NCBI RefSeq assembly: GCF_009184895.1
Contig: NZ_WESE01000004.1
Coordinates: 310,001-374,000 of the forward strand
Direction of reading: 5' to 3'
DNA: 64,000 bases
DNA from: Nostocoides sp. F2B08
GTDB lineage: Bacteria; Actinomycetota; Actinomycetes; Actinomycetales; Dermatophilaceae
Under the pieces are notes generated by a model. It did not search any database. It worked only from the letters and a program-made list of their open reading frames with translations, and was not told the DNA's origin. Below, piece after piece: positions 50,639 through 60,288 of this stretch (position 1 is the stretch's first letter; each line of letters starts with the position of its first letter). A program made the position numbers and the translations under genes.

Positions 50639-51355
50639 ATGGAATGGACGACCGAGCTCGCCGACCGCATCACGCCGGTCGCCTCCGCCGTGCCCCTCGA
50701 GGGGCGGCCGCTGCTCCTCACCGTCGCGCTCGCTGCCGTCGCGGTCGTCGTCGACCCGCTGTGGCGCCTGCTCCGTATCGCGATCACCCTCGTCCACGAG
50801 CTCGGGCACGCCTTCGTCGGCATCCTCGTCGGACGGCGGTTCACCGGGTTCGTCGTCCGCGGTGACATGTCCGGGCACGCGGTGACCGTCGGTCCGGCTC
50901 GCGGAGCCGGGCGGGTGGCGACGACGTGGGCCGGCTACCCGGTCCCCGCGCTCGCGGGAGCCGCGATGATCGCGCTCGCCGAGACCGGGTGGGCCGCACC
51001 GCTGCTCACCGCGGTCCTCGTGATGCTGCTCGTGGCTCTCGCGCGCATACGGTCTGTGCTGACCCTCGTCGTGATGGCGGTCGCTCTCGTGGGGGTGGGG
51101 GCGTTGTGGTGGTGGGGCGACGACGTGGTCCAGGCGCATCTGCTCGTGGGCGCGGGCATCGTCCTCGTCGTCGGCGCCTGGCGCCACCTCGGGGCGGTGC
51201 TGGCGGCCGGCGGGCGGGACCGCACCAGCGACCCCGCGGTCCTGGCCCAGCTCACCGGCGTTCCCCGGATGCTGTGGATCCTCAGCTTCGTCGTCGTCAT
51301 GGCGGGAGCAACTCTCGCGGCGGGCCGAATCATCGCCGCCGGGCTCTCGCTCTGA
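50639..51355 (+). CDS. M50-like integral membrane metalloprotease
   Basis: A 238-aa membrane protein with about six TM helices. The zinc motif HELGH lies within ITLVHELGHAFVGILVGRRF (about residues 51-70), as in M50B-type (YugP-/SpoIVFB-distant) peptidases. A second metal-ligand Asp is not certain; GYPVPALAGAAM may be the equivalent of the NxxPxPxLDG helix but lacks the LDG Asp. If that ligand is truly absent the activity is doubtful. TAGCCT 9 nt before ATG 50639 is a weak -10 candidate. Confidence 0.82.
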   Translation: MEWTTELADRITPVASAVPLEGRPLLLTVALAAVAVVVDPLWRLLRIAITLVHELGHAFVGILVGRRFTGFVVRGDMSGHAVTVGPARGAGRVATTWAGYPVPALAGAAMIALAETGWAAPLLTAVLVMLLVALARIRSVLTLVVMAVALVGVGALWWWGDDVVQAHLLVGAGIVLVVGAWRHLGAVLAAGGRDRTSDPAVLAQLTGVPRMLWILSFVVVMAGATLAAGRIIAAGLSL

Positions 51356-51426
51356 TCGGAGGCTCGGCCGATGTTCGACAGGCCACGACGTGTGTCGGCG
51401 CTCACACCTTTGGAAGACTGACCCCC

Positions 51427-53169
<1,743 letters not shown>

Positions 53170-53195
53170 CCACCCACCCCACTGCGGGATAGGTC

Positions 53196-53229
53196 GACGC
53201 CCGGCGATCACATCGGATCGCCGGGCGTC
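53196..53229. terminator. bidirectional terminator between malic enzyme and LVIVD gene
   Basis: Perfect 14-bp stem GACGCCCGGCGATC with a 6-nt loop, 26 nt after the malic enzyme stop and 39 nt after the LVIVD stop. The GGCGATC/GATCGCC core recurs in the terminator at 55284-55320. Confidence 0.8.
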
Positions 53230-53268
53230 GCCGGTGTCAGCGCTGTCGTCGTGTCAGCGAGGGGGTGA

Positions 53269-55053
53269 TCAGCCGTTGGCCAGATCGTTGAGCGCGTTCA
53301 CCAGATCCGAACCCGGGAGTCCGGACTTCTTCGCGGCGTTGTCGAGCTGAGCCTTGACGGCTCGCTGAGAAGCGTTTCCCGCGTCGAGCTTCTCGGCTTG
53401 GGCGATGTGCTTGTCGACCTCGCGCAGCGCCTTGCCCGCAAGTTCGCCGGCGCGCACCGCCTGGTCGCGGTAGGCCTTGACGACGGCGAAGCTCGCTGCC
53501 AGCTCGACACGCGGCTGCGCCTGCGCGTTGAACTCGTCGACCTGCCACTCCTGAGCCGCCGCGATCTCGTTTGCCGACAGCTGGTCGCTCTCGGTGAGCG
53601 CGAAGGTGTCGAAGCCGCGGGCGATCTCGGTGCCGAAGATGGCGCCGTTGTACCAGTACGTCGACCACAGACCGCCGAGGTTGAGGTTGTTCGGGCTGGT
53701 CGGCGTCGCGATCGGGCCGCGGTCGAAGAACGCGATCTCGGTCGGGTTGGCGGTGTCGGTGAAGTCGATGACCGACGTGCCTCCCTGGTACCACGCCTGG
53801 ACCATGATGTCTCGGCCCGGAACCGGCACGAGCGAGCCGTTGTGCGCGACGCAGTTCTCCTGGGTGGTCTGCGGTGCCGGCAGCTTGTAGTAGCTGGCGA
53901 ACTCGAGCTTGCCGTCGACGATGTCGAACAGGGCGTTGGCGCCCCACTCCGGCTTGTCGGTTGCGCGGCACCGCGGGCTGGTGCCGCCGCCCCACTCGTC
54001 GGTGAAGATCACCTTGGTGCCGTCGTTGTTGAACGTCGCCGAGTGCCAGTACGAGAAGTTCGGGTCCGCGACCGCGTCGGTCCGGACCGGGTTAGCGGGG
54101 TCGGAGATGTCGAGGAGGATGCCGTTGCCCTGGCAGGCGCCGGCGGCCAGGCCGATCTCCGGGTATGCGGTGATGTCATGGCAGGTGTTCGTGTTCGGCA
54201 GCGGGCTGTAGGGAGTGCCTGACGGGTGAAGCGGCTGCGTCGGGCCGTTCTGAAGACCGTTCACGGCCCCCGTCTCCGGGTCCGTGAAGATCCGCGGCTG
54301 GCTGACGATCGAGGCAGTCTGCGGCGCGGCCAGCGGCACCTTGATGACGTCGATCCGCCACTGCGTCGGGTTCTCGGTCGTCGGGCCGCCGGTGCTGCAA
54401 CCGGCCAGCTCGGCTGCCGACCGGATGGACGAGGTCCCGGAGTTGTAGATGTAGATGTTGTCCGGGTCGTCCGGGTCCTCGACGACGGTATGCGTGTGCG
54501 AGCCGCGGCAGGTCTGGACGCCGGGCAGCTGCACCGGGTTGTCGAGGTCGCTGATGTCGAAGATGCGGACGCCGCGGAATCGCTCGGGGTTGACCGCGCC
54601 CGGGGCGCCCTGGGTGCCGCAGTCGACTCGACCGCGGGTCTCCTCGACGGAGATGAAGAGCAGGTTGCCGAACACCGACGGGTCGCCCTGGCCGCCCGGG
54701 CAGACGAACGAGGACCGGAGCGTGGGCTCGGCCGGGTCCGAGATGTCGTAGACCTGGAATCCGTTGTAGCTCCCGACGATGGCGTGGTCACCGGTGAACG
54801 CCACGTCGGTGTTGGCGAAGCCGATCCCGCTGAAGCCGTCGACGGGCGAGTCGAAGGCGCCCGCCCGAGGCGTGGTCGAGAGCAGCTCCATGTTGCTGGC
54901 CGCGATGCCAGGGTCGAGGTACCCCGGCGCGAGCCCGACGCGAGGGTCGTCCGCAGCCGTGGCGGTCGTGCCGACGAGGGTCAGCCCGAGGGTGGCCGCT
55001 CCGACGGCGGCCAGCCCGCGCATACCCATGCGCGAGCCACGTGATGAGGTCAT
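53269..55053 (-). CDS. secreted LVIVD-repeat protein, paralogue 2
   Basis: A 594-aa exported protein. The signal peptide (MRGLAAVGAATLGLTLVGTTATAAD, about residues 11-35) is followed by LVIVD-type beta-propeller repeats recognisable as QVYDISDPAEPTL, RIFDISDLDNPV, LLDISDPANPV and SVIDFTDTANPTEIAFFD. A C-terminal helical tail of about 90 residues follows. Paired cysteines suggest disulfides outside the cell. The activity is unknown. It lies immediately downstream of a homologue at 55362, so this is a tandem duplication. ATG 55053 has AAAGGAG about 6 nt upstream and a conserved 129-nt structured leader. Confidence 0.88.
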   Translation of the reverse strand: MTSSRGSRMGMRGLAAVGAATLGLTLVGTTATAADDPRVGLAPGYLDPGIAASNMELLSTTPRAGAFDSPVDGFSGIGFANTDVAFTGDHAIVGSYNGFQVYDISDPAEPTLRSSFVCPGGQGDPSVFGNLLFISVEETRGRVDCGTQGAPGAVNPERFRGVRIFDISDLDNPVQLPGVQTCRGSHTHTVVEDPDDPDNIYIYNSGTSSIRSAAELAGCSTGGPTTENPTQWRIDVIKVPLAAPQTASIVSQPRIFTDPETGAVNGLQNGPTQPLHPSGTPYSPLPNTNTCHDITAYPEIGLAAGACQGNGILLDISDPANPVRTDAVADPNFSYWHSATFNNDGTKVIFTDEWGGGTSPRCRATDKPEWGANALFDIVDGKLEFASYYKLPAPQTTQENCVAHNGSLVPVPGRDIMVQAWYQGGTSVIDFTDTANPTEIAFFDRGPIATPTSPNNLNLGGLWSTYWYNGAIFGTEIARGFDTFALTESDQLSANEIAAAQEWQVDEFNAQAQPRVELAASFAVVKAYRDQAVRAGELAGKALREVDKHIAQAEKLDAGNASQRAVKAQLDNAAKKSGLPGSDLVNALNDLANG

Positions 55054-55182
55054 CTCAGCTCCTTTGATGAGAGTCCCCTGGGGGCGCTGGGTGGGAGCGC
55101 CCCCAGGGGTTTGCCTGATGAGGGCGAACCGCCGAGCAGGGCCCACGCAGGGGGTGTGGGCCCTGACCCTCTCGGTGGCGGT
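55054..55182 (-). ncRNA. structured 5' leader of LVIVD paralogue 2
   Basis: Between the probable transcription start and ATG lie 129 nt. A closing stem pairs ACCGCC (55182-55177) with GGCGGT (55133-55128) and encloses a GGGCCCAC hairpin. CATCAGGCA links it to a 14-bp hairpin (55109-55075). The leader of the other paralogue has the same length, stem spacing and motifs, with compensatory pair changes. Candidate cis-regulatory RNA. Confidence 0.6.
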
Positions 55183-55189
55183 AGGACCG

Positions 55190-55195
55190 ACTGTA
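55190..55195 (-). promoter_or_regulatory. -10 box for LVIVD paralogue 2
   Basis: TACAGT on the minus strand ends 7 nt before the first pair of the leader stem. This placement puts the transcription start at the base of the RNA structure. Confidence 0.5.
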
Positions 55196-55283
55196 GCGGG
55201 ACGAATCTGCCGACGGTGGATCAGCGTCGCTTCGATTTCCGTCGTCTTGAGACTGCTGCAGAAGTGGATCCGTTGCGACGGAG

Positions 55284-55320
55284 GACAGCACCCGGCGATC
55301 GCAGATCGCCGGGTGCTGTC
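55284..55320 (-). terminator. terminator of LVIVD paralogue 1
   Basis: Perfect 17-bp stem (GACAGCACCCGGCGATC and complement) with a 3-nt loop, 41 nt past the stop at 55362. It separates the two paralogues transcriptionally. Confidence 0.8.
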
Positions 55321-55361
55321 CGTCTCAGCGCTCGTTCAGCGCTCTTTCAGGCCGCGGTCTG

Positions 55362-57200
55362 TCAGCGCACGCTCTCCCAAAGAGCCTGAGCGGAGTCGAC
55401 CACGGCGGCGTTGTCGCCGGCCTTGCGGATGGCGTTGTCGAACTGGGCCTGGACCGCGCGCTTGTTGGCCTTGCCCTTGTCCAGCAGCTTCTCCGCCGTG
55501 GCGAGGTGCTCACGCACCTCCTCCAGCGCGTCGCCGGTCAGGGTGCCGGCGCGCTCGGCCTGGTCCACGTGGGACCGGACGACATTGAAGCTCGGCGCGT
55601 GGTCGTACCGGGCCTGACCCTGGACGTTGATCTCGTCGAACTGGATCTCCTGGGCGGCGGCGATCTCGTTCGCGCTCATCTGGTCACTGGCGGTCAGCGC
55701 GAAGGTGTCGAAGCCGCGACCGATCTCCGAGCCGTACATGTTGCCGTTGAACCAGTAGGTGGACCAGTGGCCACTGGTCTGCAGCGCGGCGGGGTTCTGC
55801 GGTCCTCGGTCGAAGAACGCGATCTCAGTGGGGTTCTCCGTGTCGGTGAAGTCGAAGACCGACGTGCCACCCTGGTACCACGCCTGGACCATGACGTCGC
55901 GACCCGGGACCGGGATGAGAGAGCCGTTGTGGGCGACACAGTTCTCCTGGTTGGTCTGCGGGACGGGAAGCTTGTAGTAGCTCGCGAACTCCATCTTCTT
56001 GCCGTCAGGCGTGTCGACGATGTCGAAGAGGGCGTTGGCGCCCCAGTTGACCGGGTCCGTTGGCCGGCAGCGAGCACCGGTGCCGCCGCCCCACTCGTCG
56101 GTGAAGATCACCTTGGTGCCGTCGTTGTTGAACGTGGCCGAGTGCCAGTACGCGAAGTTGTAGTCCTCGACGGCGTCGATCCGCTTGGGGTTGGCCGGGT
56201 CGGAGATGTCGATGAGCAGGCCCCAGCCCTGGCAGGCGCCGGCGGCGAGACCGATCTCCGGGTAGAGGGTGATGTCGTGGCAGCGGCTGGCCTGGGACCG
56301 GGACTGGGCACCGGGGGCGCGGCCGGACTCCTCGTCGTAGGCCGGCTGGCGGCCCGAGCCGGGCAGCCCGTTGAGCGCGCCGCTGGCGAAGTCGCCCTCA
56401 CAGCTGTTGTCGCCGCAGACCGAGAAGATCCGGGCGTTGTTGACGACGCTCGCGGTCTCCGGCGCGTCGAGGGGGACCTCGATGACCTGGATCGCGAAGT
56501 TCGTCGTCGTCGGGTCGGTCAGGCTGCTGTTGCCGTTGCAGCCGGGCAGCTCGGCCGCCGAGCGGATCCCGGCCGTGCCGGAGTTGTAGATGAAGATCGA
56601 CTCGGGGTCGTCACCGGGAGGCACGAGCAGGCTGTGGGTGTGCGAGCCGGCGCAGGTCTGCACGCCGGGGAGCTGGCGGATGTCGTCCAGGTCGCTGATG
56701 TCGAAGATGCGGACACCGCGGAAGCGCTCGGGGTTGACCGAGCCGGAGGCACCCTGGGTGCCGCAGTCGATCCGACCGCGCGACTCCTCGACGGACATGA
56801 AGAGCAGGTCACCGTAGATGGACAGGTCCCCCTGACCACCGGGGCACACGAACGCCTTCTCCAGGACGGGCGCCGCCGGGTCGGAGATGTCGTAGATCGT
56901 GAAGCCGTTGAAGTTGCCCACGAACGCGAGGTTGTCCTTGAACGCCGGGTCGGAGTTGGCGAAGGACAGGCTGCCCAGGTTCGAGGGGTTGAAGAACCCC
57001 TCTGGCTTGGGCAGGTTGGCGAGCAGCTCCATGTTGCTGCTCGCGCTCTGGGCGTCGAGGAGACCGCCTCCGAGTCCGATCCGGGGGTCCGCCTCGTCGG
57101 CCGCGGTAGCGGTCGCTCCCACGAGAGTCAGTCCGAGTGTGACCGCCCCGACGGCGGCCAGCCCGCGCATACCAGCGCGCAGGCGTGACGATCTGGTCAT
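55362..57200 (-). CDS. secreted LVIVD-repeat protein, paralogue 1
   Basis: A 612-aa exported protein, co-linear with its downstream neighbour over its full length. It has a signal peptide (MRGLAAVGAVTLGLTLVGATATAAD), repeats TIYDISDPAAPVL, RIFDISDLDDIRQLPG, LIDISDPANPKRI and SVFDFTDTENPTEIAFFD, and a C-terminal helical tail. Insertions such as VCGDNSCEGDFASG are unique to this copy. The start ATG 57200 has CAGGAG about 6 nt upstream. It diverges from a DUF305 lipoprotein gene, an arrangement that suggests a shared envelope function, perhaps metal or redox related (inference). Confidence 0.88.
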   Translation of the reverse strand: MTRSSRLRAGMRGLAAVGAVTLGLTLVGATATAADEADPRIGLGGGLLDAQSASSNMELLANLPKPEGFFNPSNLGSLSFANSDPAFKDNLAFVGNFNGFTIYDISDPAAPVLEKAFVCPGGQGDLSIYGDLLFMSVEESRGRIDCGTQGASGSVNPERFRGVRIFDISDLDDIRQLPGVQTCAGSHTHSLLVPPGDDPESIFIYNSGTAGIRSAAELPGCNGNSSLTDPTTTNFAIQVIEVPLDAPETASVVNNARIFSVCGDNSCEGDFASGALNGLPGSGRQPAYDEESGRAPGAQSRSQASRCHDITLYPEIGLAAGACQGWGLLIDISDPANPKRIDAVEDYNFAYWHSATFNNDGTKVIFTDEWGGGTGARCRPTDPVNWGANALFDIVDTPDGKKMEFASYYKLPVPQTNQENCVAHNGSLIPVPGRDVMVQAWYQGGTSVFDFTDTENPTEIAFFDRGPQNPAALQTSGHWSTYWFNGNMYGSEIGRGFDTFALTASDQMSANEIAAAQEIQFDEINVQGQARYDHAPSFNVVRSHVDQAERAGTLTGDALEEVREHLATAEKLLDKGKANKRAVQAQFDNAIRKAGDNAAVVDSAQALWESVR

Positions 57201-57329
57201 GCCAGCTCCTGTCGTTTGTGTCCTCCGGGGGCGCAGGGTGGAGCGCCCCCGGAGGGTGGTGCCTGATGATGTGTACCGCCGGCCGTCGACCCGCAGGGGG
57301 CACGTTTCGCCAGCCGATGAGGTGGCGGT
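57201..57329 (-). ncRNA. structured 5' leader of LVIVD paralogue 1
   Basis: A 129-nt leader with ACCGCC (57329-57324) pairing to GGCGGT (57280-57275), a conserved CCCCCTGCG internal block, CATCAGGCA, and a 13-bp hairpin (57256-57222). Two hairpin pairs differ from the other copy by matched changes (C-G to U-A and U-A to C-G). Confidence 0.6.
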
Positions 57330-57335
57330 GCCGGA

Positions 57336-57341
57336 AATCTA
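57336..57341 (-). promoter_or_regulatory. -10 box for LVIVD paralogue 1
   Basis: TAGATT on the minus strand, 6 nt before the leader's first stem, in the same geometry as for the paralogue. The rest of the 243-bp divergent region to 57444 holds no gene. Confidence 0.5.
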
Positions 57342-57443
57342 CAACGGACGGAATACGAAAGGTAGGGTTAGGTCCTCATCAGTTTTCGAACCTGCCCAAG
57401 CGTGCAACTGGCGCTTTCCGGTGGCAGGCCCGTGGAGGTACTC

Positions 57444-58118
57444 GTGCAGGGACTCAGTCTGTGCATGGCCGCCGGCGTGATCGCGGCGTTCGCCCTGGTC
57501 GGATGCTCGTCCGGGTCTGACGACTCGACACAGCGCGCGGTGTCGACGGCACCCGTGGTCCAGCTCGGCGCACCGGGAGAGTCGAACACGACCCTCGGCC
57601 CCGACGACATCGCCGCCATCGAGGCGCCAGGACACGTCGAGGCCGACGTGACCTTCGTGCGCAACATGCTCTACCACCACGACCAGGCGATGACCATGAC
57701 GGCGATGGTCGACGAGCGGACCACGTCCCGCGACATTCGGCTGCTGTCGGGGCGTATGGCGGCGACCCAGGAAGGCGAGATCGAGCAGCTCGAGAACTGG
57801 CTCGCCGCCCGCAACGAGACCGTGCGAGATCCCGCGGCCGGCGATCACGGGCACGCGGACATGGACGGCATGCAGGGCATGCTCACCGACGAGGAGCTGG
57901 CTCGGCTCGAGGCCGCGGAGGGCGGCGAGTTCGACCGGCTCTTCCTCGAGCTGATGATCAAACATCACGAGGGTGCGATCGCCATGGTCTACGACCTGTA
58001 CGGCTCGGGTGGCGGTCAGGAGTCCGAGGTCGACTCCATCGCGCGGCACGTCGACTCGGACCAGAGCATCGAGATCGGCCGCATGCAGCGCATGCTCGCC
58101 GCGCTGGGCGAGGGCTGA
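57444..58118 (+). CDS. DUF305 lipoprotein
   Basis: A 224-aa lipoprotein with a signal ending in the lipobox ALVGC (Cys about residue 21), then a Ser/Asp linker. The DUF305 ferritin-like four-helix domain is duplicated, with the two His motifs MLYHHDQAMTMT and MIKHHEGAIAM plus a Met/His-rich loop DHGHADMDGMQGM. Such sequences are often linked to copper or oxidative stress in bacteria, but the role is not settled. GTG 57444 is chosen because GGAGG lies 5 nt upstream; earlier in-frame GTGs would lengthen the signal peptide unusually. Confidence 0.87.
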   Translation: MQGLSLCMAAGVIAAFALVGCSSGSDDSTQRAVSTAPVVQLGAPGESNTTLGPDDIAAIEAPGHVEADVTFVRNMLYHHDQAMTMTAMVDERTTSRDIRLLSGRMAATQEGEIEQLENWLAARNETVRDPAAGDHGHADMDGMQGMLTDEELARLEAAEGGEFDRLFLELMIKHHEGAIAMVYDLYGSGGGQESEVDSIARHVDSDQSIEIGRMQRMLAALGEG

Positions 58119-58121
58119 GCC

Positions 58122-59090
58122 TCAGCCGAAGGGACCGACCTCGGCCCGAGCCCGCACCGGACGCGAGCGCACCCAGCGAGGTGCCGACTTCTGCAGGCAC
58201 GCCGAGAGCGTCGCGATGTCGGCGGGACTCACCCCGCAGCAGCCGCCGATCGCCTTCGCTCCCGCGCGCCGCCACATGCCCATCATCGGCAGGGTGAAGG
58301 TCGGCTCGCCGACCCAGGTCCGGCTCCGCGGGTCCCAGGTCCGCCCCGAGTTCGGGTATGCGACGAGCGGCTTGTCGGTCACGCGCCGGGCGACCTCGAG
58401 GCCGGGGAGCACGTCCTCGGGCGAGCAGCAGTTGACGCCGACCGCGATGATCTCGTCGACCTCGGCGGCCATGGCGAAGGCCTCCTCGAGCGACTCGTCC
58501 GCGCAGGTCCGGCCGCCCTTCGTCGACAGACTCAGCCAGGCCGCATGGCCCGTGCCGGAGATCTCCGCGCAGAGCGCCTCGACCTCGGCCAGGCAGGGGA
58601 TCGTCTCGATCGCGAAGAGGTCGGACCCGGTTGTCGCGAGCACCTCGAGGCGGGGACGGTGGAACTGCCGCAGCTCGGCAGCGGTGAGGCCGTAGTCGCC
58701 GCGGTACTCGGACCCGTCGGCCAGCGCCGCGCCGTAGGGCCCGACGGATGCGGCGACCAGTCCGTCCTCGGGTCGGACCTCGTCGCGCGCAGCCATGGCG
58801 AGGCTCACCGAGCGCCGGATCAGAGTGGCGGCCTTCTCGCGACTCAGGCCGGCGCGCTCGAAGCCCTCGAACGAGGCTTGGTACGACGCGGTGATCGCAA
58901 CGTGGGCACCAGCCTCGAAGAACGCCTTGTGCGCGGCGGTGATCGCCTCTGGTTCATCGGCGAGCAGTCGAGCCGACCACAAGGCCCCGGACAGGTCGTA
59001 GCCCTGGGCCTCGAGCTCGGTCGCGAGGCCGCCGTCGAGCACGGTGATCGAACGCGAGAAGCGCTCGGCCAGGTCGTTCAGGTCATCCAC
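58122..59090 (-). CDS. mmuM: homocysteine S-methyltransferase
   Basis: Zinc-dependent methyltransferase of 322 aa that makes methionine from homocysteine and S-methylmethionine or AdoMet. The start SITVLDGGLATELEAQG, the zinc Cys in VGVNCCSPE and the paired Cys in AIGGCCGVSP match MmuM/YbgL-type enzymes. It converges on the DUF305 gene with 3 bp between stops. GTG 59090 is assigned by the leaderless TACCGT box; no ribosome site at normal spacing exists. Confidence 0.9.
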   Translation of the reverse strand: MDDLNDLAERFSRSITVLDGGLATELEAQGYDLSGALWSARLLADEPEAITAAHKAFFEAGAHVAITASYQASFEGFERAGLSREKAATLIRRSVSLAMAARDEVRPEDGLVAASVGPYGAALADGSEYRGDYGLTAAELRQFHRPRLEVLATTGSDLFAIETIPCLAEVEALCAEISGTGHAAWLSLSTKGGRTCADESLEEAFAMAAEVDEIIAVGVNCCSPEDVLPGLEVARRVTDKPLVAYPNSGRTWDPRSRTWVGEPTFTLPMMGMWRRAGAKAIGGCCGVSPADIATLSACLQKSAPRWVRSRPVRARAEVGPFG

Positions 59091-59096
59091 CCCTCC

Positions 59097-59102
59097 ACGG
59101 TA
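59097..59102 (-). promoter_or_regulatory. -10 box of a probable leaderless promoter (mmuM)
   Basis: TACCGT, 6-nt spacer GGAGGG, GTG 59090. Same spacer as for the P-type ATPase start. Confidence 0.5.
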
Positions 59103-59210
59103 GACGCGTCCAGCGGCGATCCGACAGCGGCCCAGCCGTTCGGTGGATGAGTTCGAAAGTGCTCGACCCGCGACGCGGGTCGTCCGGAGAGTCCACCCCG
59201 CCCGGCCCCC

Positions 59211-59315
59211 GCCACTTCCTGTCAATAGGACCGAAACGGCGAACGGTCCATCCGTCCGCCCAATCCACCCCGTCCGCCACTTCCTGTCAATTGGACCGAA
59301 ACGGCGAGCGGTCCG
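59211..59315. repeat. two copies of the AATAGGACCGAAACGGCG repeat
   Basis: Direct copies at 59211-59249 and 59277-59315 (66 bp apart) match the units at 44158-44376 and, in reverse, 46135-46304. They lie in the 283-bp gap between mmuM and the ABC permease stop, where no gene is seen. Confidence 0.8.
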
Positions 59316-59373
59316 GCACCTCAACCGGGTCCGGCCGGGTCAGATCCCGCTGATGGACGGTGGTGGCGAAGAC

Positions 59374-60288
59374 TCAGCTGAGGATGTCCTTGCGGCGGAA
59401 GACCCTGTAGCCGAGCACGACGAAGATCGTGAAGTAGAGCAGCGACCAGAGCAGCCCGCGTTGCATGCCGGTCCAGTCGGGGTCGGTCGTCGTGAGCAGC
59501 TCGAGCCACTCGCGCCCGTAGTGTCCGGGCAGCGCCTTCCGCCAGTCGCCGAGGGCGTCGATCGAGTCGAGGATCCCGGCGACGATGTAGACCATCAGCG
59601 CCGCACCGACGGCCGCGAGTGGGGTGTCGGTGCGCACTCCGACCAGGAACGCGATGCCGGCGATCGGCAGGGTCGCGACGAAGACGTAGCCGATCGCGAT
59701 CGCGATCCTGGACCAGAACGTCGCCGAGTCCAGCTCACCGCCGCCCGGGATCTGGTAGTCCGACATCCCGTAGACGAAGCCGCCCAACAGCAGAGACCAC
59801 AGCGGCAGGAGGATGGTCGCGACGGCGAGCGCGGAGAGCCCGACGAGGAGCTTGCTCGTGAGGAGGCGGGCGCGCCTGACCGGCGCGGTCAGCAGGTAGC
59901 GCAGCGAGGACCACGACGCCTCAGCGGGAACGGGGTCGCCGACGAGCAGGGCCGCGACGATGTAGAGCAGCAGCTCTCCCGAGACGAGCAGCACGAAGAC
60001 CGAGAAGTTCGGGCCGCCGGAGGTCGCGATGTCGACGAACCGGGTGCCCTGCTCCCCGCGCGATGGTCCATCGTCGAGCGCGAAGGCGGCGATGAAGATC
60101 ACCGGCAGGACGACGAGGATGCCGAAGATCCACTGGGTGCGGCGGCGGGTCAGCTGCCGCGCCCACTCGGCCGCATACGACAGGGCACCGTGCCGATGCT
60201 CCTGCTGCCCGCTCGGCTCGCGAGCAGAGGCCGCGGGTGCACCCTCGGCGGGCACCCGGTCGCCGGACGTCTCGGTGAGGTCGCTCAT
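59374..60288 (-). CDS. ABC-2-type transporter permease
   Basis: A 304-aa membrane protein with six hydrophobic segments: about residues 53-72, 100-120, 145-170, 190-215, 225-245 and 275-295. It has a long Ala/Glu-rich cytoplasmic N-terminus and the layout of single-subunit ABC-2 permeases. ATG 60288 overlaps the stop of the hydrolase-ABC ATPase fusion (ATGA), so it is the cognate permease of that ATPase. The exported substrate is unknown. Confidence 0.85.
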   Translation of the reverse strand: MSDLTETSGDRVPAEGAPAASAREPSGQQEHRHGALSYAAEWARQLTRRRTQWIFGILVVLPVIFIAAFALDDGPSRGEQGTRFVDIATSGGPNFSVFVLLVSGELLLYIVAALLVGDPVPAEASWSSLRYLLTAPVRRARLLTSKLLVGLSALAVATILLPLWSLLLGGFVYGMSDYQIPGGGELDSATFWSRIAIAIGYVFVATLPIAGIAFLVGVRTDTPLAAVGAALMVYIVAGILDSIDALGDWRKALPGHYGREWLELLTTTDPDWTGMQRGLLWSLLYFTIFVVLGYRVFRRKDILS

